Below are positions 1 through 11,000 of a DNA stretch of 64,000 bases, piece after piece. A program made the translations under genes and the position numbers. Below the pieces are notes generated by a model. It had not been told where the DNA came from. It was given only the letters and a program-made list of their open reading frames with translations, and made no database searches. The stretch's first letter is position 1; each line of letters starts with the position of its first letter. The DNA comes from Aphrocallistes beatrix. Taxonomy: Eukaryota > Porifera > Hexactinellida > Sceptrulophora > Aphrocallistidae. Location: NCBI GenBank assembly GCA_963281255.1, contig OY725492.1, forward strand, positions 5,345,132 to 5,409,131. Reading direction: 5' to 3'.

Positions 1-1393
1 AAGCTGCCCGTTACTAGGCAACAAGGAGTGGCGTACCACGCCAACGAGGTATGTGAATCTCATTTGAAAATGCGCCAAAAATAGATTCCCAGACAAACGT
101 ATTGGCAGTCATACTTATCAGTAGGCGCTATCATTGTTGTTACTATTTTTAGTATCAAGTAGCTATTGACTGTGTTAGAGGTCTGGTCTATTAATAGTAC
201 ACTGTTCTATTTCAGGTGTTCGTGGACGTGAAGGACCACGCTGACATCCTGATGAGCTGCGATGGCGCCGTACTGGAGCGACAGTCCCAAAATAGAATAC
301 TGGTGCAGGCGTACCTGACCGGGGCGCCAGAATGTCGTCTGCTCCTGAACGACGTGGAGTCCATCCTGAAGCAGACCAGCAACACCTCCCTCCTCACCAC
401 CGGCATCTCCAAGCCCGTGCACATGGAGCAGCCTGAGGTGCACCCGTGCGTAGACCCCGAGCAGTTCAGAGCCACCAGGGACATTGTGTTCTACCCCGTG
501 GACGGAGCGCGCTTCGAACTCGTCAGGTAGCGACACAATACGACACTTTAACATTGCCACTGTGACACAATATGACACTTTAACATTGCCACTGTGACAC
601 AATATGGCACTGCGACATGTGTTAATATTCTTATTGATACAGTCGAAACCGGTTTTTCTTACACCGGGGGTTATTCATTTTTTTCTTATTAATCAGAATA
701 TTCCTGCTGTAAAAAAACCAAATCTATATTAATTTCCATCGTTTTTTTCTTACTGTTTGAACCTGTGGAGAAACAGAAGAAAAACCCGGTTTGGACTGTG
801 TATAATTATGTTCTATTTATAGATGCCGAGTAGAGCCACACCTGCTGCCACCTGTGCATGTGTCGGCGTTGGTGGAGTTCCGCGACAACACAATCTACCT
901 CACGGCCAGCATCTACGTGCGGAGGAAGATGAACCTCCGAGCTAAGCCAATCAAAAACCTCGTTCTCACCTTCCCGATCCCGCCTAGCTGGCGGAATTCC
1001 TTCACGACAGAAACGAAGTTCGGGAAGAGAAGTGTCAGGTCCACTTCGAGGGGATCCTTCCGGCGGAACATAAAATCAAATTCCTGCCGCGTCACCTCCT
1101 CAGCTGGACATGCCAAGTACATTCCAGAGCTGGGCGCGGTTGTCTGGGAGGTGGGGACGTACCAGCATTCCACGTTCCAGTACAACTTCGTGTGCGAAGT
1201 GGACTTCCGACCAGGGATGCAGAACCCAGAGGGAATGGAACTGAGCGCAGAAGTGGAGTACACCGTCCCTGGTTCCAGTTCCGGTCTCTCTGTACGCGCG
1301 CTAAAAATAGATCGCCGCGCAGAGAAGTGGGTGCGCTACGAGATCCTGTACCACTACAAGGTGCAGATGTACCCAGAATTAGCCTACGACTGA
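1..1393 (+). CDS. Stonin-like protein, C-terminal mu-homology domain (5' end outside window)
   Basis: Stonins are endocytic adaptors that recruit synaptotagmin-type cargo into clathrin-coated pits through a C-terminal mu-homology domain. Three exons are visible: 1-48 (donor GTATGT), 216-526 (acceptor TTTCAG) and 823-1393 (acceptor CTATTTATAG, stop TGA). Phases agree (0, then 2). The middle exon reads VFVDVKDHADILMSCDGAV and later HPCVDPEQF and FELVR; the last exon continues RCRVEPHLLPP, then an Ig-like beta-rich MHD ending YPELAYD. This order of a VxVxD start, an LLLND turn and an FELVR strand matches the stonin/AP-mu fold rather than a classic AP mu chain. The N-terminal part of the gene is outside the window. 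An ATTAAA near 1508 could serve polyadenylation. A CTAAAAATAG decamer lies in the last exon at 1301. Confidence 0.75.
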
Positions 1394-1624
1394 GACTGTT
1401 TTAGAATGTTACTATAATTATACCCACAGACACTGTTTTACTGTTCTTACGCAATCACTGCTTCTTATTGGTTGTCCATTTCATACTGACTAGTCAGCTG
1501 GTAATTCATTAAACATATTTTTGCAGTCATTTCATTTGTCGGGAAATAACAAATACAAGCGCGCTTCGCCAGGGAATATCAAAGAAAAGGTTTATTGCTT
1601 TCTAATTCTATTTTTAACTGTAGA

Positions 1625-1833
1625 ACTAAGTTGACTAATTCATTGAAAAATGATGAAGAATTATGAATTACTCAAAATCTCAAACATTAGTGCAGATTCT
1701 ATGCCCAAAAAGTGGTTAAAAGGTAGCTCATGTTATATACCTCTAACATTGCTCAGTCCCTAAGCGAAATATCAAATATTCTTTTCATTATTTTAGTTTC
1801 AAATTTTGAATAATTCATCAATTAGTCAACTAG
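1625..1833. mobile_element. AT-rich miniature inverted-repeat element
   Basis: The ends are inverted copies: CTAAGTTGACTAATTCAT on the left and ATTAGTCAACTAG on the right. A second copy with the same ends occurs at 57618-57905. The interior is AT-rich with no ORF. Confidence 0.55.
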
Positions 1834-1850
1834 AATGCCTAGCGTTTATA

Positions 1851-2245
1851 TGGCTTCAGTGCCATAGAAAATGGCTGGGAGACATCCTTGATTTCGGGGA
1901 CACTGTGTACCCTCTGGGCATTCTACGGTTTAAAATATCATTTATCTACGGTTAACCGTAGAATGCCCAGAAGGTACACAGCAGGGTTGCCGTGGGAATG
2001 GGAATCCCCATACCCATGGGATGGGAATGGGAATGATTTTTTCCCCCGTGGGGATTCCCACAGGATTCCTATGGAGATTCTCACAGGGTTCCAATGGGGA
2101 TGGGGATCCCCACAAGATTCCTGTGTGGATTCCCACAGAATTCTATGGGAATGGGAATTGAAATGTCATTCCCACGGCAACCCTGGTACACAGTGTCCCC
2201 GATATCGCGGATGTCTCCCTGCCATTTTATATGGCACTGAAGCCA
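1851..2245. mobile_element. MITE with about 60-bp terminal inverted repeats and TA duplication
   Basis: TIRs start TGGCTTCAGTGCCATA and extend about 60 bp (1851-1910 and 2186-2245) with a handful of mismatches; both ends are flanked by TA, as for Tc1/mariner or pogo-type insertions. A second inverted pair (GGGCATTCTACGGTT at about 1917, mirrored at about 1957) and a degenerate GGGAATGGGA / GGATTCC satellite (1990-2180) fill the interior. An ORF over it is only low-complexity reading. Confidence 0.75.
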
Positions 2246-2499
2246 TACAAGTGCGAAGCCATTTCTACAGTTAATAATGAATTCAGAACTGGAGAAGAAA
2301 TTTAGGTTCATGTTAAACGGAATTTGCTTAATATTAAACTTACTAATCCTAAATGTTATGTCAATTTGGAACCACAAAGTTCACATTTCAAAAGATTATT
2401 ATATTCGACTCAAACAACTTCAGTCGAGTAACCTTAACAACTATTGAAGTATGTGTTATATTCTATAATCAATCATATTGATCCTAAAATAACCTTTAA

Positions 2500-2616
2500 C
2501 CCGAGCACGTCCAGGAATGTTGAATTGAAAGTGAAAGTTAATTGAAAGTAAACTGAAAATGAAACTGAAAGCTGGGTCATTTCTATTTATACCTTTGACC
2601 CCAAGTAATCCTCGGG
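2500..2616. mobile_element. Small MITE flanked by TTAA
   Basis: The element begins CCCGAG and ends CTCGGG, and each side is flanked by TTAA (2496-2499, 2617-2620). TTAA duplication is typical of piggyBac-type insertion. The TIR is short, so the call is tentative. Confidence 0.45.
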
Positions 2617-2864
2617 TTAACAATCAAATAATAGTTTCTAACACCTCCCAGTTCCTCAATCAACTCGCACAGACAAGCAAAAAACAAAACCATCGATTTT
2701 AATATATAAGATATACACACATGCCCTTATCATTTCTAAAAATAGAAATAACACTTCTTAATAGAAAATAGCTTATCAAACAATCCAATAGGCATACATA
2801 TTTGCAGTAAAAACATAATTCACAACTGTCCAATCAGAATTGAGGATGAGAGAGAGAGAGAGAA

Positions 2865-4591
2865 TTACAGATGTCTGTCTCGTATGAATCTGTTCCCTTC
2901 TGAGTGCTTCCCATAGTAGACATATTTGCACTTCCCGAACGTTGCTAGGGAGACAAATTAGGTTAGAGCAATGGAATGTAATAAATATAACATTATTTTC
3001 ACACCTTTTGTGGTTGGTGTCTGGTCTGTGGTGGCGGGAAGAGGTGAGAAGTACTCCTTCAGTGGTGTCTTAGAAACTCCAGCCTTTGTGAACTAAAATA
3101 TTGATCATAAGTGCCACACAAGTGGAATTGTGTCGCCCTGCCACATAGCGCCACTACCCAACTAGTCAATAAAGGTGTTGGCAAACTCACCAGGTGGTTC
3201 GATGGCTTCACTATCTTGGTGTAGGCGCCAACTCTCTTCGCCTCTTTCAGCTCAGCCGCTGTAACGGCTCTGGAGTCCAGGAATTTGAGGAATGGAATTT
3301 GGAACAGCACGAAGTATCTACGAGACTATGAATCACTCATAGAGCCTAATACGCCACAAGCCCAGTTCATATCAGTAAGGAACTAAATATAGACTTCAGA
3401 CCTGTGTAACCGACCAATCAGATGTGTCCTGCCCCTGAGCATACATGCCAACCTGAGCCACGATAAAAGCGGGACGCAGCGTTGAATTTCGCGGGACATA
3501 ATTGGGAAAAATTCAAGTAAAAGCGGGACACTCTTAAATTAGCTCAATAGAAAAGTGAGAAAATCGAGACGTCCCGCCCAAAATGGGACATTTGTCAAGT
3601 ATGCCTGGGACACTGTGCCACTTGACACCTCACCTGTATCTCTGGTAGTCGTTCTCGTCTTCCTCGCCCCCTAGCAGCTCCGAGGGACAGGCCGTGTTCC
3701 CCAGTAGGCTCAGGTACCTCAGCTCAGGACAGCTGCCTTTCACTCTGGACAGAATCACGTCTAGATCCTCTAGCTACACACATTCCATATATAGACATAC
3801 GTTCTATATATAGACATATGTCCCAAATATAGACACACATTCCATATATAGACATACGTTATAAATATAGACACACATTCCATATATAGACATACGTTCC
3901 AAATATAGACACACATTCCATATATAGACAATATATTCAACAGTCAATTGATATTCTTACTACCATTAGTATAGCCAAACATTCGCCACCGAATTGTGTC
4001 GAGCGTCACATTCTGATGGCACGCGACATAAATTAGCATGGTAGGACATGGACATGGATGCCATCATACAACAGAACTAGGATATAATCGCTAGGCTAGT
4101 AAACCGGACTAACGAAGTCTCTGTATTTGCGATATCAATGTTTGTTTACCTTATTTTTGTTTACAGAGAGGAGTTCGAGGTGTGGGAATTGTGGCAGATG
4201 GAAACCTTCATCTGTGATTTCATTGTTGTCTAAAATTAGCTCTTTGAGGCGTGAAAATCTTTCCAAATTATCAACCGACCTAGAAATACAAAATCAAGAT
4301 TGAAGTGGATTCTAAATTGAGAAATGAGGTGTGAATACCTGAGTTGGTTGTAACTGAAGTCCAGCCGTTTGATAACACTCCCGAATTTGGCGCCTAAATC
4401 AGGCGGCACGCACTGGTGGTCCATTCCCGCGCAAATCAACTGCGATACAATTAGTCACATAGTTACGGAAATAAGATTGGAATGCTAGTTAATGAAAATC
4501 ACTTTGAAATCAGTGATTGATTTTTCTATAAATAGCAACAGACCTGGTCATCGCTGAGTATAAAACTATTGGTTAAATCCTCGTCCGTCAT
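2865..4591 (-). CDS. LRMDA: LRMDA-like leucine-rich repeat protein
   Basis: LRMDA (C10orf11) is a small LRR protein linked in vertebrates to melanocyte differentiation and Rab32-related melanosome traffic. Seven exons join in phase: 4544-4591, 4339-4439, 4150-4279, 3634-3773, 3191-3317, 3005-3068 and 2865-2944, giving 229 residues. Signs of the family are [20 protein letters not shown], the capping block [39 protein letters not shown], and the C-terminal [16 protein letters not shown], which ends the protein as I recall for vertebrate LRMDA. Every junction has GT/AG ends. The frame also stays open if exon 5 is read through to 3059, but the GTGAGT at 3190 and the conserved tail favour splicing. 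The reading frame is open upstream of the chosen ATG back to an AG, so a further 5' exon is possible. Confidence 0.82.
3445..3605. repeat. Interspersed repeat copy inside an LRMDA-like intron
   Basis: The sequence starts near CATGCCAACCTGAGCCA and ends near TTGTCAAGTATGCC, with motifs TTTCGCGGGACAT and TTAGCTCAAT. Copies occur inverted at 5565-5745 and direct at 28787-29015; fragments sit in Rac introns near 23610 and 25045. It behaves as a non-coding mobile repeat. Confidence 0.6.
3776..3931. repeat. Tandem repeat, about 38-bp unit
   Basis: Alternating units of ACACATTCCATATATAGAC and ATACGTTCCAAATATAG repeat about four times within the intron between LRMDA exons 3 and 4. No coding potential. 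Confidence 0.8.
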
Positions 4592-5564
4592 CTCAATGCT
4601 AAACTCTAGATTTATTAATAGAACGAAATGGGTTATATAAATAACTCAGTTGGCGCGCATATTTCATCCATCGAGATTATGGCGCTTAAATTGGTTTCAT
4701 TTCCATTTTAATTTGTGATTCCAATTGTTAATGAACCCTTTCCTGTGCATGGAAACAAGCTGGAACGCTTGGAATGCAGTGTGTGTGTATTTCGATTTGT
4801 TTATAAGGTCATTACAGAGAATAGCACTTTGAGAATTCACCCAATGAACGTATAGATTCATTTCTATTTATACCTCCTGGAGTGGCATTGGAACCACATG
4901 AGACACAATTCTTATCTGGCATTACCTAATCCCAGTTAGAAATTTAACATTGGTTCACTAAGCAGTAATCTCTAAGGACCATCGTCACCATTGTGGCATG
5001 ATGAGACAATGAAGTATGCCACTTCATCTTGTGAATCTCTCTAACACTCTATTTATAGGATATCTCTCCAAGTACATTACGCATTGCTTGGTTGCTAGGA
5101 TGAGATTGTATCTCTCTGGAATGTCGAGTCATCATATAACAGGAAGTAGAGGTGTGAACAATATACATGTTTAAATACACATATATGGACGAAAGTGTGA
5201 CACCACGAAACAACTATTAATGCAAGTACCGTGATTATCTTTATTAAAAAGTTCACTCGAATACTTATTCAGTTCTAACATTATCAACCTGTGCCACTTT
5301 ATGTCGATAACCACCTAGATATATATGTGCCACTTTAAGTGCATATACTCTCAAAGACAGACAACTTTGTATGGCAAATTTCATGGTGGTCGAATCCACT
5401 GCCTGTACAGACATATTGACATGACAGTACACTTCCTAACATTAGTGTGGAGGTAACATTATTATTAGGTATTTGCTCCTATGAGGTATTAGCATAACAC
5501 TATAATTCCATCTTATTCTATTAGCTCCAATCAATGTCAGGGTTAGAAGGACACTTTCTTCTAA

Positions 5565-5745
5565 CCATCATACATGCTAACTGTCCCATTTATTTCACTC
5601 TTCTATTGAGCTAATTTTCTAGAGTTTACATGAAATTTCTCCATTATGTCTCGCTTTTTTTGATTATCTGTATAATACTTTTCTATGCATTCCGCCATGT
5701 CCCGCGAAATTCAACGCTGCGTCCTTATCATGGCTCAGGTTGCCA
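5565..5745. repeat. Inverted copy of the 3445-3605 repeat
   Basis: It carries CTATTGAGCTAATTTTC, ATGTCCCGCGAAATTCAAC and TATCATGGCTCAGG, the reverse complement of motifs in the copies at 3445 and 28787. Confidence 0.6.
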
Positions 5746-5770
5746 TGTATGAACCGTGATTGTATTAGGA

Positions 5771-5933
5771 CAGCGGTTTTCAACCTTTTGGGGTTGTGAC
5801 CCCCTATAAAATTTTTCTATATTCTGTGGACCTCCTCCTATTAACCGTAACACAAAATTTCGAATACTGTTGACCCCCTGATATCTCCTGTGGACCACTA
5901 AGTGGTCCATGGACCCCAGGCTGGGAACCACTG
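5771..5933. mobile_element. hAT-type MITE
   Basis: The ends CAGCGGTTTTCAACC and GGGAACCACTG are the inverted termini typical of hAT elements (CAGxGGTTCTCAACC class). The flanks TATTAGGA and TATCAGGA form an 8-bp target duplication with one mismatch, as expected for hAT. Length is 163 bp with no ORF. Confidence 0.8.
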
Positions 5934-6225
5934 TATCAGGAGGCAGACTAGGATTTTTGAAGGGGGTAAGGGTAAGGAGGAAGAACATACTTTACAATCG
6001 GCGATTATCCCTAGTCCCGCCTTGGAGAAATGGAATGTGTCCGCTGTTAAAACCCGGAAGGAATAAAAAAGACCCTTGTCTCCTCCAGGCATTCATATCT
6101 GATACCAAATACCTACTCCAATGAACAGTTCTAAATATAAAACTAGTTTTAAAGTGCCAAATAAAAGACAGCTAATCAGCTGATCAGATAAGACTTTTAA
6201 TAAATATTTTAACACAGAAATGATT

Positions 6226-7770
6226 TTATGCCTGCATCTGTTTCAGTTGCTCTCCTAACTCATGTGGCACGAGTTCCAGTGCCACTAACACCTTCATATA
6301 AACCCCCATGAGCCACATTCTAAAAACAAACCATCTCAGTTTAAAATCAAACACAGCCGTGTGCCATAGCAACTGTAAAGTACCATTGGAATGTGTAGCG
6401 CAGGCAGCAGCAGCTGAGCGAGACATCAACTCGAATCTATTGACAGGTGTCCCTAAGTCTCTATTTATAGAACGGACAATGTTGATGTTCCTGAACATGA
6501 GATAGGTGGCAGGTGGCAGGCTCTTGGTAAGCTCGTCGATCTTGTTCTGATTGGCTGAAATAAATTTACGGATTTCTTCGACGTCATTTTTTGTCACGTC
6601 AGTGAAAGTGTTTCGCGATTGTGTCAAGTGGTTTTTTAGCGCCTTCCCAGTCATCATCATTGAGAACAGCTGGTACTGTTTTATTCCTAGCTCGTGACAG
6701 CTGTCACGAATTCCCGCCTCATCCTTCAAAATCAGCTGTTTCCAGAACTTAGCGAATGCCACTCTCGTGTCATCCGCCACTTCCGTGTACAATCCATGGT
6801 CCAGTAGCACTACCTGAGTGTTACTATTTATATCCCTGCGAATGAATATGTTTCCAGGGTGTGGATCTGCATGGATGAATCCTGTGTGGAATATTTGATG
6901 GTTGAAAGTTTGGACCACTTTATGTGCCACTTCTCTGCGGTTGAAATTGTGTCGGTCTAACTCTGCCACATCGGTTGGTTTAATCCCGTCAATGAACTCC
7001 ATGGTTAACACGCGCTTACTGGTCTGCGCCCAGAATACCTCTGGGACGTATACGTATCCTAGCGACCGGAGCTGCTGATGGCATTTCTGGCTATTTTTAG
7101 CCTCTTTCTCAAAGTCGAGTTCATCATTCAGATTCTGCCTAATCTGGTCGAATATCCTAACTCGGTCCAACTGCGGGTACAGCCAATCAAACACGCGGGC
7201 TATAACCCGTATCGTCTCCATGTCCCCGTGGAACCGCTCCCTCAGGTCGATGTACTGCACCTTCACTGCCACTCTCTGGTCGTCGTGTGTGGTCGCGGAG
7301 TGGACCTGTGCCAAACTGGCGGCGGCAATGGGCACAGGGTCGAATTCCTTGAACACATCCAATGGCTTCCTCCCGAAGTCTTCTAAAAATAGCAATTCTA
7401 TTTCGCGGTATTTGCGTTTTGGCGCCTGATCTTGCAGGCGGGAGAGTTTGTCAGTGAATTCCTTTGGCATGATGTGGTTGAGAGTGGCGAGCGCTTGTCC
7501 CACTTTGATGTAAATGCCGCCGTTCTTGAGCGCGCCTTTCAGGATCCGATCAGCTGCACGCGTGTGGCACTTCAAAAGCGCCACTTCATACGGCTCTGTG
7601 TCCTCCTTCAAATTCCTAAGCTGCCACCAGTAGTCAAGGAAGGTTGTGGCACCTATTCTGGCAGTCCTAGCATACCTTATGACACCTTCTGTGAAAGAAA
7701 TCGCGCGCCTAATTTTGCTCCACACCTGGAGACCATTGGTGGCAGGCTGTGACACAATTGTGGTCTCCAT
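6226..7770 (-). CDS. ADCK5: ADCK5-like atypical kinase (ABC1/UbiB family)
   Basis: This is a single exon of 514 residues starting at the ATG at 7770. ABC1/UbiB proteins are atypical kinase-like ATPases, many tied to mitochondrial coenzyme Q biology; the role of ADCK5 is little defined. Family features in order: the KxGQ motif in KNGGIYIKVGQA, the alanine-rich loop PIAAASLAQVH (replacing the glycine loop), VAVKVQYIDLRER with the lysine, the catalytic block HADPHPGNIFI, and LLDHGLY, the DHG form of the DFG motif. These suit ADCK5 better than ADCK1. No clear transmembrane helix precedes the kinase region; the N-terminus may carry a mitochondrial presequence, which I cannot confirm. Three CTAWWWWTAG decamers fall inside the coding sequence (6461, 7091, 7383). 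The start is 270 bp past the 3' end of the kinase gene on the same strand. Confidence 0.88.
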   Translation of the reverse strand: METTIVSQPATNGLQVWSKIRRAISFTEGVIRYARTARIGATTFLDYWWQLRNLKEDTEPYEVALLKCHTRAADRILKGALKNGGIYIKVGQALATLNHIMPKEFTDKLSRLQDQAPKRKYREIELLFLEDFGRKPLDVFKEFDPVPIAAASLAQVHSATTHDDQRVAVKVQYIDLRERFHGDMETIRVIARVFDWLYPQLDRVRIFDQIRQNLNDELDFEKEAKNSQKCHQQLRSLGYVYVPEVFWAQTSKRVLTMEFIDGIKPTDVAELDRHNFNRREVAHKVVQTFNHQIFHTGFIHADPHPGNIFIRRDINSNTQVVLLDHGLYTEVADDTRVAFAKFWKQLILKDEAGIRDSCHELGIKQYQLFSMMMTGKALKNHLTQSRNTFTDVTKNDVEEIRKFISANQNKIDELTKSLPPATYLMFRNINIVRSINRDLGTPVNRFELMSRSAAAACATHSNGTLQLLWHTAVFDFKLRWFVFRMWLMGVYMKVLVALELVPHELGEQLKQMQA

Positions 7771-8039
7771 CCCCTAACTAAAACCCAGTCAATTAATCAC
7801 CCATTTGAGAGGTCGAATTCCTGAAAGTTGATTGGCGGAAAGGATATGGTGTTGTTTTATTAGCAGCATTCCATAACAACCAATCAATGATCAGAATCGG
7901 GTCATATAGAGTAGTATTAAAAATAGTCAGTTATGTGTCAAAAAGTGTCAAATTAATTAAAATTCCAAAGCTACAATATCGTATCCAACGGCAGAGATAT
8001 ACACACTTCATATTTACAGAGGGTTGAGCGACACAGCGG

Positions 8040-11000
8040 TTACGGATGTTGAGAAGTGTGACTGGTGGTTGTGAACTTAAAGACGCCGTGATCCCGATCC
8101 ATCGTCGAGGCGCCACTTTGAGCTATGTTCGCCACGTCACAGGATTGAGCGCGGGAAGTCATTTCAGGTTCTAAAAATAGAAATGTTAGTGACAATGGTC
8201 GAATAGAGATATAGTTATACAGTAAATTAAGCTACTTCACTACCGATTTGGCGCAAAGGTATTCTCGTAACGAAAATTTTAAAACAAAATTAAAGGTTTG
8301 GTGGCCGAACCCCTTCGTCTTTCGTCCAGATTTTATCCAGTTTGAGAGGGAGAGAGGGAGAGAGGGCGAGAGGGAGAGAGGGAGGGAGGAACAGGAAGTG
8401 GGTACATTCTGTTCCTCCCTCTGTTCGAAGAGGGTAGATTGACGCAAAATAAATTTAGAAATGGATTTCCAATTCTTCGAATGCGTAGGAAGCCTGTGCA
8501 ATTTGATTGGTCAGTCCTAGCTGGATTATGACGCAAATAGGAAATGTATCTCAAAATAACTCACTCGGATTAACTCGATTTCCGGAATAAGTAGACATTC
8601 TATCGCGAGCCAAGTCTGGAGATTTGCTCCTAGGATCGACTATAAAAATAGAATTGCAAATAAACAATTGTTGACGTCAATCGGAAGCTAAAATTGGAAT
8701 CAGAAGCAGTTGATTTGAATGGTCAAATTTAAAATGAGATTCTAAAAATAGAGAAAATATCACATCAACTTTTAAAATGAACCAATCAACTCACGGCGCT
8801 TGAGCCATTTGAAGACAGTGGCGGTTTTCTTGGGAGTGAGTGGTTCCATTGAGCGAGACTTCTCCACGCGCCATGGCGGGACCAAGGTGTGATTGTCTGT
8901 ATCCTCCAAGTCGGAATTAGAATCAGATCCAGTCAGGTTTATAAACGAACCGAGACGAGTCTCAACCACAGAGGGGTTCCTGGCCATGTTGTCCAATTTC
9001 CGCTTCGCACAATTCGATAGGTTCGTTTCCTCTTGGATGGGTCTCATCACTGGAGTAGAGGGAGAAGTGGCTTTTGGAAGTGGCACACTTGTGTCGCTTG
9101 GGGTGTCAGGGGATTGTGCATGGGGAGGAGAGCTGTAGTATTCCTTCTCTCGGAAATCTAGATTCGCCATAGCATCCAGAGGAGTCAGCTCCCCGGACCC
9201 TAGCTCTGGGTCGCAGACAGGAGTGTCCAATGGGGTGGAGCCCTCCAGAACATCTGGAATTGATTGAGGGCCGTACACGAATTCTAGATTCAAGCTGGGA
9301 CTATTCAGTTCCACTTCGAACGGACACATGGGCGGAAATGTGTCGTCAGGAGGAAGTGGATCGATTTCGTAAGGGGTGGGGAACACGACCCCCCTGTTGT
9401 AGTTCCGATCCTTCCCCTTGCGAGCTGGCGGAGTGGCACGGGAAGTGGCAGTGTGTCCGTAGATGGGTTTGATGTTTTGCGCGTAAAATCGTCGCTGTAG
9501 TTCCAATGCATATGCCTCGTCCACTTGAGTGATTATTTCCAGCGATGCATACTCCTCCTGCTGCAGCGTCCATGCGAACCTGGTGTCCTCATCCACTTCC
9601 AGGGATGTGTCGCTGCCACTTGACAGGTCTGAGTTCTGTAGTTTCAGGAGAATGTCTAGGAGGACTGGCCGGGCGGTGGCATCGAATTGGACACATTCCG
9701 AGAAGACCTTAGCGAAGAGAGGGTGAGCTGTTTCTTTCACTTCCTGGCTCAGCGACAGAGACTGCTTCTCAACCGCTTTCATCATCATAATGCGGAAGTT
9801 CTCCTCATTCCTATACGGCAGATCCATCTCCAGGATCTCGTAGATGGTCACGCCCAGACTATAAATATCACACTTGTAGTTGTAGGTGTTGGAGATCATC
9901 ACTTCGGGCGCCATCCAGCGGACAGTTCCGATTTCTTGAGTGTTCACGTTCATCGTCGCGTTCAGTGTCTTCGAGACTCCGAAGTCGCATAGTTTAGAGG
10001 AGAGCACATTGCCAGGGACAATCAGCACGTTCTATAAATAGAATTGTAACAATGTAATATTCGCACTCATTGATGATTATACATATTTTCACACTTCAAT
10101 TCTGAACGATTTGACACCCAAAATAGAAAATCAGAATTTCACTGAACACAAACACAGATTTCACAAATACCTAAACTACAAAGGCGCCAATCCAGGTGGG
10201 CAGGGAACAGGGGGTGCTAAAGTCTGCCACTTGGGCCCGACAGACCCCATGGATCACCGTGGACACTAACAGAGGCGTACCCAAAGTGGCGCGTGGTTGT
10301 ACAGCCACTAACAGCCACTTTATGAATGCCGTGGACCACCCATGGTGGTGCATACACAAACATTTAGAATGCACTGCGATAAACCATTAGAGTTGCGTCG
10401 TGGGAGGTAACACTTTGAATTAAAGTGTTGATACGGCGATATCGGAGAGTTAGAGAGGATTGTTAACATCCCACATTCAATTATATACTCACCACCTCAT
10501 ATAAAAGTCCATCACGCATGCGGAATCGTCACATTGCGCATGCTCAATTGCACATTAGGGAGGAATACAATCCCAAAGGTGAAGAATGGAGGCTTTTAGG
10601 TCCGATTGATAGGATCCTCTGCTCGAGATTGGATCAAAAAATTAGCCGAAATGAGTTTTTTGCGCTAAACGTTCCCGATGGAGACGCAATTCAATAGTTT
10701 CGTATATATATTTTTGTTTATATGCAAAGTGATGATAGATAATGCGCAAAGGAATTTTAATACCTCACAGCTCAATGTGACAGAGCACCAAGATAAGTTT
10801 AATATTATAACCCATGCCATTGGACACTTTTAATTGATATTTAATTAATAAATCCATCAATGACCTGGGGTCCATTCTATTTATAGTTTGGACCCCGCAT
10901 TTCTATGGCTTCCCCGCCCAAAATGACTTAACCGGAAATGAGCAAGAAAATCATTGTCAATGCATTACTAACCTTGCTCTTCAGATCTCGGTGAAGTATT

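Larger units (their letters stand above)
1394..2864. other. Intergenic stretch between the stonin-like and LRMDA-like genes
   Basis: No gene is supported here. It separates two convergent genes and contains three miniature inverted-repeat elements, listed separately at 1625-1833, 1851-2245 and 2500-2616, plus a short GA microsatellite near 2848-2862. Confidence 0.6.
4592..6225. other. Intergenic region between the LRMDA-like and ADCK5-like genes
   Basis: It holds the LRMDA 5' flank, an inverted copy of the 3445 repeat (5565-5745) and a small hAT-type MITE (5771-5933). CTATAAATAG/CTATTTATAG decamers lie at 4526 (in the first LRMDA intron) and 5049. No gene is supported. Confidence 0.55.

Noticed and set aside
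2081..2377. ORFs over 1888-2377
   Set aside because: They read through the satellite and TIRs of a MITE; composition is low-complexity and no domain is visible.
8233..8501. Small proteins around the GA-rich tract
   Set aside because: They are translations of a purine microsatellite in an intron.
813..10041. CTAWWWWTAG copies as MEF2 binding sites
   Set aside because: They fit the MEF2 consensus, but they also lie in exons and at splice acceptors, and in NHL genes one acts as the TATA box. Calling them MEF2 sites would be unsupported.
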